Source of the DNA: an uncultured Prevotellaceae bacterium
GTDB taxonomy: Bacteria > Bacteroidota > Bacteroidia > Bacteroidales > Muribaculaceae
DNA: 64,000 bases
Direction: 5' to 3'
Assembly: GCA_947169265.1 (NCBI GenBank)
Contig: CAMVPC010000015.1
Location: 1 to 64,000 of the forward strand
The position numbers and the translations under genes are program-made. The notes beneath the pieces were generated by a model, which ran no database searches, was not told the origin of the DNA, and saw only the letters and a list, made by a program, of their open reading frames with translations. Below, in pieces: positions 53,256 through 62,689 of this stretch (position 1 is its first letter; each line of letters begins with the position of its first letter).

Positions 53256-55907
53256 ATGAATAAAAAGGTATATATCATTCTCCTCACGATTTGGGCTTGC
53301 GCGTCATGGAGCCCGCACGCGAGCGCTGTACTCAAGGAACAGTCGCTGGGTAAGACGCTAAGCGTGCTGTGCGCTGAACTCGAACAAGTGTATAACGAGC
53401 AGCAGCAACTCTTGCAAATCTACGACCAGCGCACCACCTCGCAACACCAGCAGCTGGTGCGCACCATGCAGCAAATCGACCAGGTGTCGATCATCCTCTA
53501 CTCACAAAGGAGCGATTTCACTTTCGATATGGCTTACGCGTGCCAAGAGGCCACCAATCTTTATAAGAACAACCAAGTGTCGCACATGCCTTACCAGACC
53601 ATACTCTCGCTGCTGCGCGACGAGGTGGAGCGATACGACAGCCTGGTGAACGTGCTCAAAAATATGCCGCCCATCATCACCGACACGCCACCGGCGGCTC
53701 AAAACGCGGGCCAAAGGACACAAACCGCCGCGGCAGTCAACGACACCATCGATGTTGACAGCACGGCCACCGCGCTCGCCGTGGCCGCCGTCGACAGCCT
53801 CGTGCAGGCTATGGACATAGAGGTGCGCGACCAGACGCGCGACCTCTTCCTGCTCAGCGAGCATGAGCAAAAGTTGAGGGAACGTTGCCTGTTCTACGCC
53901 AATGAAATACGCAACAACCTATTTACGGCTATCGAGAAAATAAGTAACGACCAGCATTACTACGACTTGGTCACGAAACGTCTCGAAGCCATCAACAGCT
54001 ATGCCTTGAAACGCTACGAGGAGTTGCGCAAGAGTATCTTCGTCAACGGCGGACAGAACTACTTTCAAGTGCTCATGTCGTTGCCCGAAATGTTGAGCCG
54101 CTCAAAGAACGACGTGAGCGATAAATACCTCACCCTAAACGGCGACGAAGGCACCGTCAAGAGCGACTGGCGTGGACCGGTCATCATTGGCGCATCAGTC
54201 TTTATCCTTTTCTATATCGCTATAGCCACACTGCTGAGCATCATCATCCTCAGGTGGTTGTTGCCACGTCGCATCAAAGAAACCGACACTTACCGCGGCA
54301 AGCGCGGCCTGATAGGTGTGGCGTGTGGTGTGTTCCTGTTTGCTGTGAGCATCAGTATTGCCAATAAATTCATTTACAACAACTTCATTTCGATGGCAAC
54401 CGGGGTAACCATCAATTTCGCGTGGTTGCTCGAGGTGATATTACTATCGCTTATTATCAGGTTGAGTGGCATCCAGCTCAAGGCCGGGGTAAAGGCCTAT
54501 ACACCATTCCTGCTCATGGCCTTTATTGTGATCGTGTTCCGCATCATGTTCATCCCCAACATTCTTGTCAACCTCCTCTATCCGGCCTTGCTGCTCATCT
54601 TCACCATTTGGCAAATGATGGCGTTGAGACGCCGTCACACCACCAAAGTGTTGCCCGAACACGATGTGCTCTTCGCCGGAATCTCGCTGGTGGCCATGAT
54701 TGCGAGTTGTGTGCTGGCCTGGGCCGGATACACCCTGCTCGCGGTTCAGATTATGGTGTGGTGGTCGTTCCAGCTGGCATGCATTCAAACCATCGTGTGC
54801 CTCTACCACATTGCCCGCCTGTTCGAGAAAAAAATCCTCCTGAAGCGTGTTATAGGTAGCGACTACAGCAAACTCAAGGATAGCGAACGTGATGCCGTCT
54901 TGACGAAGATGCGCAAAGGCGACTATGTGAACAAGACATGGATCTACGACCTTTTCACCAAGGCGGCACTTCCAGTCTTGGCCGTGCTGAGCGTGCTGTT
55001 CAGTATCATCATGGCCGCCAAGCTGTTTGACATGCAAGAGCTTTTCGCCCACGCCTTCTTCTACAATTTTGTCGACAAAACAGGCATGTTGCAATTGTCG
55101 CTTTACAAGATTGTGCTTGTGGTGGGAATGTTTTTCATTTACCGCTATGTCAACTACCTGGGACATAGCTTTTACCGCTACTACAAGACCCACCGCAAGA
55201 AAAAGAACCCCAATTATCGCGCCAACCTCACGCTGGCGAACAACATCATTTCGATTGTGGTGTGGGGCAGCTTCTTCGTGTTTGGCCTTGTGCTCTTCCA
55301 GGTGCCCAAGAGTGGCATCTCGCTCATTTCGGCGGGTCTTGCCACCGGTCTCGGTTTTGCGATGAAAGACATATTGGAGAACTTCATTTACGGCCTCAGC
55401 CTCATGTCGGGGCGTGTGCGCGTGGGTGACTATATCGAGTGTGACGGCATCCTGGGCAAGGTGGAAAGCATTTCTTACCAGAGCACGCAAATCATCACAC
55501 TGGATGGCTCAGTAATCGCGTTTCTTAACACGTCATTGTTCAACAAAAACTTTAAGAATCTCACACGCAACCACAGCTATGAATATGTCAAGCTGCCGGT
55601 GGGTGTGGCTTACGGTGTGAAGGTCGAAGAAGTGCGCAACATGCTCATCAATTCACTCAACAAACTCATCGTCAACAAGGGCAATCGCTGCATCATTCAA
55701 AAGAAGCAAGGCTTCAAAGTGGCGTTCGACGACTTTGGCGACAACTCGGTGAACCTGCTTGTCACCTTCTGGGTACTTGTGGAGGAAAAAATCGGTTTTG
55801 TGTACAAAGTGAAAGAGACCATTTACAACACCCTGCAAGAGAACAACGTCGAAATCCCGTTCCCGCAGAGAGACATTTATGTGCGACAGCTCCCCGACAA
55901 GGCTTGA
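53256..55907 (+). CDS. Large mechanosensitive channel, MscS family
   Basis: An 883-residue channel protein of the MscK/YnaI-like large type. It begins with a signal peptide (about 1-24, ending ASA). A periplasmic helical and coiled-coil region follows (about 25-300; many Gln and Glu). About nine hydrophobic segments lie between residues 305 and 700. The MscS core follows: pore helix ISLISAGLATGLGFAMKDILENFIYG (about 688-713), beta domain with VRVGDYIECDGILGKVESIS, and C-terminal vestibule. It should relieve osmotic downshock. It starts 12 bases after rlmH. Confidence 0.92.
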   Translation: MNKKVYIILLTIWACASWSPHASAVLKEQSLGKTLSVLCAELEQVYNEQQQLLQIYDQRTTSQHQQLVRTMQQIDQVSIILYSQRSDFTFDMAYACQEATNLYKNNQVSHMPYQTILSLLRDEVERYDSLVNVLKNMPPIITDTPPAAQNAGQRTQTAAAVNDTIDVDSTATALAVAAVDSLVQAMDIEVRDQTRDLFLLSEHEQKLRERCLFYANEIRNNLFTAIEKISNDQHYYDLVTKRLEAINSYALKRYEELRKSIFVNGGQNYFQVLMSLPEMLSRSKNDVSDKYLTLNGDEGTVKSDWRGPVIIGASVFILFYIAIATLLSIIILRWLLPRRIKETDTYRGKRGLIGVACGVFLFAVSISIANKFIYNNFISMATGVTINFAWLLEVILLSLIIRLSGIQLKAGVKAYTPFLLMAFIVIVFRIMFIPNILVNLLYPALLLIFTIWQMMALRRRHTTKVLPEHDVLFAGISLVAMIASCVLAWAGYTLLAVQIMVWWSFQLACIQTIVCLYHIARLFEKKILLKRVIGSDYSKLKDSERDAVLTKMRKGDYVNKTWIYDLFTKAALPVLAVLSVLFSIIMAAKLFDMQELFAHAFFYNFVDKTGMLQLSLYKIVLVVGMFFIYRYVNYLGHSFYRYYKTHRKKKNPNYRANLTLANNIISIVVWGSFFVFGLVLFQVPKSGISLISAGLATGLGFAMKDILENFIYGLSLMSGRVRVGDYIECDGILGKVESISYQSTQIITLDGSVIAFLNTSLFNKNFKNLTRNHSYEYVKLPVGVAYGVKVEEVRNMLINSLNKLIVNKGNRCIIQKKQGFKVAFDDFGDNSVNLLVTFWVLVEEKIGFVYKVKETIYNTLQENNVEIPFPQRDIYVRQLPDKA

Positions 55908-56598
55908 CCAAACAACGCGCGTCGCGCTTATCGACTTTTGCGGCACCGTGGTTGACTTCCCCACAGCGGTCGCTTTCACCCGCTTTGCGACCGCCGAGAT
56001 TCCCACTCGGCACGCGCGTCGCGCCGACCGCGTTATCACTTGGCTACACCGCTTGCGCGTCACCGGCCTGCTTCGTCACCTCTTCCCGGCCCTCTCGGTG
56101 GTAAAGCGCCTCAACGTCTATAAACTCAAGGGGTACACACGCGACCAACTTGACGCTCTTGCCGCCCGCTATTACGAGGAACGCATCAAGCCGCATCTCA
56201 TCGCCGAGGTGCTCAACGAGCTGGAACTGTTGCGCACCCGCGGCTATCGCCTCATCATCGTGAGTGGCGCCCTTGACGCTTATGTCAATGTGTTCGCCCG
56301 TGAGATGGACATCCACGATGTGCTTTGCACGCGACTTGAGTATAACGATGAAGGAATCTGCACCGGCCGCTTCAACGGACCCGACATTATGGGAAAAAGA
56401 AAGGTTGAGGCCGTATATCGTCTCTTGGGAGAAGATGTTGACCGCACGCAGTGGGTATCATTCAGCGATATGCGCGAAGACCTTCCGCTGTTGCGTCTCG
56501 CTCCCAATGCCGTCGTTGTCTCACGAGACTTGCCGCAAACCTGGGCCACTCGCCTCAATCTTCGCCAAATACAATATCATGCAAAAAATGACAAGTGA
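55879..56598 (+). CDS. HAD-IB family hydrolase-like protein with altered motif I
   Basis: A 239-residue HAD superfamily protein. Motif I reads LIDFCGTVVDF: the nucleophile D19 is kept, but the acid/base Asp two residues later is C21. Motif II is IIVSGALDAY, the lysine of motif III is in GKRKVEAVY and motif IV is FSDMREDLPLL. Similar DFC-type sequences occur in other Bacteroidales, so this looks like a subfamily rather than a mutation. Related HAD-IB proteins act on phosphoserine or phospholipid-like substrates; this one may work slowly, transfer phosphate, or only bind. It starts inside the end of the channel gene (29-base overlap). Confidence 0.82.
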   Translation: MCDSSPTRLDQTTRVALIDFCGTVVDFPTAVAFTRFATAEIPTRHARRADRVITWLHRLRVTGLLRHLFPALSVVKRLNVYKLKGYTRDQLDALAARYYEERIKPHLIAEVLNELELLRTRGYRLIIVSGALDAYVNVFAREMDIHDVLCTRLEYNDEGICTGRFNGPDIMGKRKVEAVYRLLGEDVDRTQWVSFSDMREDLPLLRLAPNAVVVSRDLPQTWATRLNLRQIQYHAKNDK

Positions 56599-56743
56599 GT
56601 GGCATAAATTCATCCATCATCCGCTCTGTTGCATTTAACTGAAATCATTTCAATTCCTTACGCCATTTCTATCATCAAGATTATTTCCCTGTAGACTTGA
56701 ATTAATGCATAAAAAACACAATTAATTTAAAAAAAATTCACGA

Positions 56744-56773
56744 ATACTATAAAAATTTCGCTTTTTATAGTAT
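56744..56773. repeat. Perfect 12-base inverted repeat upstream of first dockerin gene
   Basis: ATACTATAAAAA (56744-56755) and TTTTTATAGTAT (56762-56773) are perfect complements around a six-base loop. The right arm ends 20 bases before the -7 element at 56794, exactly where the -33 element is expected. It may be an operator. Being AT-only in the arms, it is a poor terminator. Confidence 0.6.
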
Positions 56774-56793
56774 AAATTTTAAAAAATTATTAA

Positions 56794-56801
56794 TAACTTT
56801 G
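56794..56801 (+). promoter_or_regulatory. -7 element of first dockerin-protein gene
   Basis: TAACTTTG, 65 bases before the ATG. The leader contains a small hairpin GCCTC/GAGGC (56817-56833). Confidence 0.5.
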
Positions 56802-56866
56802 CGGTTGTGATTAATCGCCTCTTTTGGGGAGGCAGAGTTTATTAATTTTTTAAAATTTGTTTCATT

Positions 56867-59704
56867 ATGAGAAAAACGATTACGCTTTTGCTCGCTGCGA
56901 TGGTGGTCATGACCGCTTTCGCACAAAAGGAAGGCCCGCAGCGTCAGGCTCCCAAGCTACATTCGCTGCCCGCCGCCTTTGAAAAAGGTGCCGCTAAGAC
57001 TCAGGGTATTAATTCCCTGCCGGCCAGCGTCATGAAAACGTCTTTCACGGCCGACTTGAAGCGCGACAACGCGGCAGTTGACCAAGTCAATAGGCCCCGA
57101 AAGGCGACTACGGTCATCACTACGGCTCCCGAAGGAGAGACCAAGTTCTACAATCGTGCCGGCAATGCTTATTACTCAAGCAATGGCACGGCAATAGCCG
57201 ATACCCAGGAAGGCATGCTCACTATCGTGTATGCCGCCAACAACGAGGTGTATCTGCTCGACCCGGTCTGCTATCTCAGCACCGGCGCCTATGTGAAGGG
57301 TACTATCAGTGGAAACACCATCACTGTGCCTCTGCCCCAAACCGTGTACAACACCTCTAACGGTTACAACATGGAAATCGCTTGGGTAAACATTCCGGCC
57401 GACGCCACTTCGCCGATCACTCTTTATGACGGCACCACACTGGCCGACCGCGAGACGACCGAAGCCACTTATACCATCGACGGTAACACCATCACGCTGA
57501 ACGGCAGTAGTGCCACTCACCTGCTGGGCGGTGTGTGGGACGACGATGAAACGTGGTACGGAGCAGGCGACTACAACAGTGTTTACACCGAGACCCAACT
57601 CGAAGATGTGGTCACGCCACCCGCCGGCGCAACGCCCGAGACTTACTACTATTCCGGTAGCTCTTACTATTCAAGCGCCAGCCATAGCTTCAATTCGACT
57701 GTTCAAGTCGTGAAAGACGGTAATGACGTCTATATCCAAGGCCTTGCCACCGGCGATGCCGACCGCGTGATTCTCCCCGAGGCATGGGCCAAAGGTACGC
57801 TCAATGGCGCCACGCTTACCATTCCTGCGGGACAATTCATGGGCCTCTATGGCGGTTCGCCCATCTATCTTGTGGGATATACTTCGGGTGTTGAGGATGT
57901 TACGTTCACCTACGATGCCGCCGCCGACAGCTTCACGCTTAACAACATAATGATTGTCAATACGCTTAAAGATAATGTTTCTTACTACAGCTACACCGAG
58001 AGCGGAGCTGTCATCTCGAAGGAAGCGCCCGAGCTTCCCACCGTGGTCGAAGTGCCCGATGGCCTGCAGACCGAAGCGTGGGCATTCGTAGCAAAGGAAT
58101 TGTCGTTCGACGACAATGACGAGCCCGTCTATGAAGACGTTACTTGGGAAGTCCAAGTGGGCTTCGACGGTAACGACGTGTATGTCCAGGGTATTAACAA
58201 CGAATACTTGCCCGAGGCTTGGATCAAGGGTGTGCGCGATGGCAATCAAGTCACCTTCGCCACCGGCCAATACTTTGGCGCTTACAACTACTGGGGTACG
58301 GATTATGACATGTACTTTGTGGGCTATGGGGCCAACGGCAGCATTGCTGATGCCACCTTCACTATGAATGCCGAAGAGAACAAGCTCACTTCGGAAGACT
58401 GGGTGCTTATCAACGGCGAAAAAAGCTCGCTTAATTACTATAACATCTACACCGAGCCCACAATCACCAAGATTGCGGATGTGGCTGCCATGCCCGTTAC
58501 GCCTGAGGTTACCGAGGTCAAACTTACCGACACCAGTTACCCCAAGATTAACCTGAACGTTCCCACTGTGGACGTGGATGGCAATCCGCTGATCACTTCT
58601 AAACTTTATTATAAGGTGTATACCGATGTGGAGGGTGAAATCGCAGAGTATATTGTCTCGCCCGAGGATTATGAATATGTCACGGAAGAGATGATTGAAA
58701 TCCCCTACAAATTTAACGACGATTGGGACATCTATCCCGGTGGCGACCCGTTCTATGTGTATGGCAACTTTGCCGACTGGAATCGCGTGGGTGTGCAGAG
58801 CATCTACTATGGTGGCGGCGAGCGCAACGCGACCGAAATCAGCTGGTTCACCATCAAAGAATACGCCGCACCTCAACTCTATGTGCTGGGCGACTTCCAG
58901 GGCTGGAAGCCCAACGAGGGCCAACAGATGTCTTACGACGCCGAGACCAGTACCTATACTGCTATTATCAATACTGAGGCCGAGGGCTGCATCAAGTTCA
59001 CGACCCAGCTGAGCGAGACCGAGGAGTGGACCATCGACGAGTACCTGTGGGGTGCTGTGAGCGAGGGCGACTTCATCGTGGTGAAAGAGCAACTGGGTGC
59101 CGACCTCACGCTCGTCGCTCAGGGCGAAGCCTTCCGCCTGCCTGCCGGCGAGTGGACGCTGACCGCCAACCTTAAAGAAGGTATTCTCGTGATTGAAGGC
59201 GAATGGCCCGCCGAGGCAATGTACGTTGCCGGCTCGTTCACCAACTGGGCCGACGGAAAGGTCGCTATGGCTCAAAACGAGGATGGCCTCTACACCCTCG
59301 AAGTTGAGATGGAAGAGAACGCCGAGTTCAAGTTTATCGACGAGTTAGGCCACTGGTATGGTGGTGTGACCGACGGTAACAACTTCATTATTACCGAGGA
59401 GCAAATCTCCCAGGGTACCGCACTCACACTCTCTAATCCGGGTATGAACTTCGTGATGCCGTTCGCCTGGAAGTACACGCTCACCGTTGACCGCGCTAAA
59501 TTGACGCTCGTCATTGAGGCCAAGAACGTTGTGAGGGGTGACGTGAATGGCGATGGTATCGTGAGTGGTGCCGACGTGACCGCGCTCTATGGTGTCTTGC
59601 TTGACGAGAAGGAAGTGGCCGGTAACGCCGATGTGAACGGTGACGGCAACGTGAGCGGTGCCGATGTGACCGCACTCTACAACCTGTTGCTCGAGAACGA
59701 GTAA
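56867..59704 (+). CDS. Secreted multi-module protein with starch-binding-like E-set modules and dockerin
   Basis: A 945-residue exported protein. Signal peptide at 1-19 (ending AFA), then a basic low-complexity region (to about 85). Residues about 85-560 hold repeated beta-rich modules with the pattern VYIQGL...LPEAWAKG...FVGYG and FTMNAEENKL. An Ig-like module with PKINLNVPTVDVDGNP follows. Residues about 670-780 (LYVLGDFQGWKPNEG) and about 785-885 (MYVAGSFTNWADG) are E-set folds of the kind seen in SusE/SusF starch-binding proteins. The tail (about 892-945) is a type I dockerin with two calcium loops (DVNGDGIVSGADVT; DVNGDGNVSGADVT). No catalytic domain is seen. It is a tandem paralogue of the next gene. 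Likely a surface glycan- or protein-binding protein. Confidence 0.88.
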   Translation: MRKTITLLLAAMVVMTAFAQKEGPQRQAPKLHSLPAAFEKGAAKTQGINSLPASVMKTSFTADLKRDNAAVDQVNRPRKATTVITTAPEGETKFYNRAGNAYYSSNGTAIADTQEGMLTIVYAANNEVYLLDPVCYLSTGAYVKGTISGNTITVPLPQTVYNTSNGYNMEIAWVNIPADATSPITLYDGTTLADRETTEATYTIDGNTITLNGSSATHLLGGVWDDDETWYGAGDYNSVYTETQLEDVVTPPAGATPETYYYSGSSYYSSASHSFNSTVQVVKDGNDVYIQGLATGDADRVILPEAWAKGTLNGATLTIPAGQFMGLYGGSPIYLVGYTSGVEDVTFTYDAAADSFTLNNIMIVNTLKDNVSYYSYTESGAVISKEAPELPTVVEVPDGLQTEAWAFVAKELSFDDNDEPVYEDVTWEVQVGFDGNDVYVQGINNEYLPEAWIKGVRDGNQVTFATGQYFGAYNYWGTDYDMYFVGYGANGSIADATFTMNAEENKLTSEDWVLINGEKSSLNYYNIYTEPTITKIADVAAMPVTPEVTEVKLTDTSYPKINLNVPTVDVDGNPLITSKLYYKVYTDVEGEIAEYIVSPEDYEYVTEEMIEIPYKFNDDWDIYPGGDPFYVYGNFADWNRVGVQSIYYGGGERNATEISWFTIKEYAAPQLYVLGDFQGWKPNEGQQMSYDAETSTYTAIINTEAEGCIKFTTQLSETEEWTIDEYLWGAVSEGDFIVVKEQLGADLTLVAQGEAFRLPAGEWTLTANLKEGILVIEGEWPAEAMYVAGSFTNWADGKVAMAQNEDGLYTLEVEMEENAEFKFIDELGHWYGGVTDGNNFIITEEQISQGTALTLSNPGMNFVMPFAWKYTLTVDRAKLTLVIEAKNVVRGDVNGDGIVSGADVTALYGVLLDEKEVAGNADVNGDGNVSGADVTALYNLLLENE

Positions 59705-59764
59705 GACCTGGCATTCCCGCTATGGCCTTGCCGCGCAAGACCATAGATAAATAGACTTTTTCAT

Positions 59765-59798
59765 GTGGCGGCCTTCGCGCGAAGGCCGCCACTTTTTT
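59765..59798 (+). terminator. Rho-independent terminator after first dockerin gene
   Basis: GTGGCGGCCTTCG (59765-59777) and CGAAGGCCGCCAC (59780-59792) are perfect complements, followed by TTTTTT. It is the strongest terminator in the window. Confidence 0.9.
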
Positions 59799-59943
59799 CG
59801 CATATTAAGGTAGTCATTTACCACAATTTTAGCATTTAGACATTTCTTTATTTTTCAGTTGATTTTGGTGACAAGTGATTTCTTTCGTTAGAAATTTTCA
59901 TAAAATAATCAAAAAAAGCTACCCGATTTAGTAAAAATTGTTA

Positions 59944-59951
59944 TAACTTTG
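59944..59951 (+). promoter_or_regulatory. -7 element of second dockerin-protein gene
   Basis: TAACTTTG, the same eight bases as upstream of the first paralogue and of dnaN. The leader to the ATG at 60020 is about 60 bases. Confidence 0.5.
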
Positions 59952-60019
59952 TGGGCGAACCGATAAAGCAGCCCGCTTTTAGGGCAATTTTTATTAATCA
60001 ATTAAACATTTATTTAGTT

Positions 60020-62629
60020 ATGAAAAAAACAATTACGCTTTTGTTTGCCGTGATGGTGGCCATGGCCGCCTTCGCGCAAAAGGGAGCGCCGCAGCGTCAG
60101 CTCACAACCCATTCGCTGCCCGTTTCCTATCAAAAGGGTGCGGCAGTGAAAGCTCAAGGTCTTGAGCGCACTGCGGTCGCGATGTCGAACAAAGCGATTC
60201 GCAAGGCATCGGCCGACGATGAACTCGTCACTCCTCCCGAAGGAGCAACCGGCGAACAGTGGTACATTGCCGACGGCTCTTTAAACGTCAACGGAAGTAG
60301 CGGTTGGGTCGACTACACCGACAATGCAAGGACCATCACCGTGATTTTCGCCGACAACAAGGTCTATATCCAAGGCCTCGCCTACTGGTTTGAGTCGGCT
60401 TGGATTGTGGGTGACCTCGATGGCACCACCGTCACCTTCCCCTACTCCACGTTTGTGGGTGAGGATGACTATGGCGCAGAGTTCTTTGTAGGCACCAATG
60501 ACGTTCAAACCGCTTGCCCGATCGTGTTCACCTACGATGAGGAAGCCGGCACACTTACCAGCCAGACCACCTATATGGCCGAGGCTACCGAAGATGGCGG
60601 CATGTCATGGTACACCTACTACGATAATCTCGTGCTCTCAAAAACCGCTCCCGAACCCGATGTGGTGGTCGAAGCTCCCGCCGACCTCGTTACCGAGGAA
60701 TGGATATTTACCGCCAAGGACCTTTCGTTTGACGATGACAACAATCCCGTGTACGAAGATGTCTCGATGCCCGGCATTAAGGTGGGTTTCGATGGCGACG
60801 ACGTGTATGTGCAAGGTCTTTGCCAATATCTTCCCGAGGCTTGGGTCAAGGGTGTGCGCAATGGCAACGAAGTGACCTTTACCACCGGACAATTCTTTGG
60901 TGAATATTCCTCTTTCTTTGGAAGTTACAAAATGTACTTTGTCGGTTACGGAGCCGACGGCATCAGTGATATCACCTTCACGATGAACGCCGATGAGAAC
61001 GAGCTCTCAAGCACCGACTGGTGGATACTCAATGGCAAAAAGAGCGCGATTAATTATTTCAATATCTTTACCGAGCCCGTGCTCACCAAGGTTAAGGAAA
61101 TGGCGGCTATGCCCGCTCTGCCCGAGGTGACTGCCGTTAACCTCACCGGTTCCTACCCCTCGATTACGCTCAATGTTCCCACTGTTGACGAGAACGACAA
61201 CCCGATGCTCACCGGCAAGCTTTACTACAAGGTTTATACCGATGTGGACGGTGTGATTAGCGAATATGAGTGCACCACCGCCGACTACAGTGAGATTCAG
61301 GAGAACATGATTGAGATTCCTTACAGCTTCTCCGATGATTGGGATATCTATCCCGGTGGAAGCCCCTTGTATGTCTATGGCGATGTCCTGAACTGGGACC
61401 GCGTGGGTGTGCAAAGCATCTATTACGGCGCCGACGAGCGCAACGCCACCGAAATCAACTGGTACAAAATCAATGTGGACCTCTTCATCGCCGGCTCGTT
61501 CACCGAGCCCGCATGGCAAGAGGGCAAGCAGCAGCTGGTGAAGGGCGAAGACGGCCTTTACACCATCGATGTTGAGCTTCCCGAGAATGCCGAGTTCAAG
61601 CTCATCGACAACTACGATGACTGGTATGGTGGCGTGACCGATGGTAACAACTTCGTGATTACCGAGGAGCAAATCGCCCAGGGTACCGCACTCACTCTCT
61701 CGAACCCGGGTATGAACTTCGTGATGCCCGTCGCCGGCAAGTACACCATCACTGTCGACGTGGCTAACATGAGCATGGTAGTCACCAAGACTCCCGCCAA
61801 GCTCTATGTCTTGGGCGACTTCCAGGGCTGGAAACCCAACGAGGGTCTGCAGATGACCTACGATGCCGCAACCAAGACCTACACCGCGACAATCACTCCC
61901 GAGGCCAAGGGCTGCATCAAGTTCACGACCCAGCTGAGCGAGACCGAAGAGTGGACCATCGACGAGTACCTGTGGGGTGCTGAGAGCGAGGGCGATTTTA
62001 TCGTGGTGAAAGAGCAACTGGGTGCCGACCTCACGCTCAAGGCTCAGGGCGAGGCCTTCTTCCTGCCCGCCGGTGAGTGGAAGCTGACCGCCAACCTTGA
62101 AGAGGGTACGCTGGTCATCGAAGGCGAATGGCCCGCCGAGGCAATGTACGTTGCCGGCTCGTTTACTGACTGGGCCAACGAGAAAGTTGCCATGACCAAG
62201 GGCGAGGATGGTCTCTACACCCTCGATGTTGAGATGGAAGAGAACGCCGAATTCAAGCTCATCGATGAGTTGGATCATTGGTACGGCGGCGCGACCGACG
62301 GTAACAACTTCGTTATCACCGAGGAGCAAATCGCCGAGGGTACCGCGCTCACTCTTGTGGAACCGGGTATGAACTTTGTGATGCCGTTTGCCGGCAAGTA
62401 CACGCTCGTCGTTGACCGCGCCAACATGACGCTCGTCATAAAGGCCAACAACGCCGTGAAGGGTGACGTGAACGGTGACGGTGTTGTGAGCGGTGCCGAC
62501 GTGACCGCGCTCTACGGCGTGCTGCTTGACAACGCTGAAGTGGCCGGTGAACCCGATGTGAACGGTGACGGTACCGTGAGCGGAACCGACGTGACCGCTC
62601 TTTACAACCTGCTGCTCGAGAACGAGTAA
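60020..62629 (+). CDS. Secreted multi-module protein with starch-binding-like E-set modules and dockerin (paralogue)
   Basis: An 869-residue exported paralogue of the preceding gene product. Signal peptide at 1-19 (ending AFA). Two N-terminal beta modules are seen (VYIQGLAYWFESAW; VYVQGLCQYLPEAW). Three E-set modules follow: about 489-590 (LFIAGSFTEPAW), about 595-705 (LYVLGDFQGWKPNEG) and about 710-810 (MYVAGSFTDWANE). The first and third are close copies of each other (EFKLIDN/EFKLIDE; DGNNFVITEEQIA), so an internal module duplication occurred. The dockerin (about 816-869) ends GTDVTALYNLLLENE. ATG 60020 was chosen; the open frame upstream covers the leader. No enzyme motif is present. Confidence 0.88.
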   Translation: MKKTITLLFAVMVAMAAFAQKGAPQRQLTTHSLPVSYQKGAAVKAQGLERTAVAMSNKAIRKASADDELVTPPEGATGEQWYIADGSLNVNGSSGWVDYTDNARTITVIFADNKVYIQGLAYWFESAWIVGDLDGTTVTFPYSTFVGEDDYGAEFFVGTNDVQTACPIVFTYDEEAGTLTSQTTYMAEATEDGGMSWYTYYDNLVLSKTAPEPDVVVEAPADLVTEEWIFTAKDLSFDDDNNPVYEDVSMPGIKVGFDGDDVYVQGLCQYLPEAWVKGVRNGNEVTFTTGQFFGEYSSFFGSYKMYFVGYGADGISDITFTMNADENELSSTDWWILNGKKSAINYFNIFTEPVLTKVKEMAAMPALPEVTAVNLTGSYPSITLNVPTVDENDNPMLTGKLYYKVYTDVDGVISEYECTTADYSEIQENMIEIPYSFSDDWDIYPGGSPLYVYGDVLNWDRVGVQSIYYGADERNATEINWYKINVDLFIAGSFTEPAWQEGKQQLVKGEDGLYTIDVELPENAEFKLIDNYDDWYGGVTDGNNFVITEEQIAQGTALTLSNPGMNFVMPVAGKYTITVDVANMSMVVTKTPAKLYVLGDFQGWKPNEGLQMTYDAATKTYTATITPEAKGCIKFTTQLSETEEWTIDEYLWGAESEGDFIVVKEQLGADLTLKAQGEAFFLPAGEWKLTANLEEGTLVIEGEWPAEAMYVAGSFTDWANEKVAMTKGEDGLYTLDVEMEENAEFKLIDELDHWYGGATDGNNFVITEEQIAEGTALTLVEPGMNFVMPFAGKYTLVVDRANMTLVIKANNAVKGDVNGDGVVSGADVTALYGVLLDNAEVAGEPDVNGDGTVSGTDVTALYNLLLENE

Positions 62630-62689
62630 GACTTTGAAATGCCGCTATGACCTTGCGGCGCAAGACCATAGACAAATAAACTTTTTCAT

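Larger units (their letters stand above)
59705..60019. other. Intergenic region between the two dockerin genes
   Basis: 315 bases without a gene. It holds, in order, a CTATGG/CCATAG hairpin with one mismatch (59721-59747 approx.), the strong terminator at 59765-59798, an AT-rich stretch, the -7 element at 59944-59951 and a leader with possible alternative GGGC/GCCC/GGGC pairings (59953-59956, 59971-59974, 59982-59985). Confidence 0.7.

Noticed and set aside
35052..62629. Cellulosome, because of the dockerins
   Set aside because: No cohesin, scaffoldin or glycoside hydrolase domain is encoded in the window.
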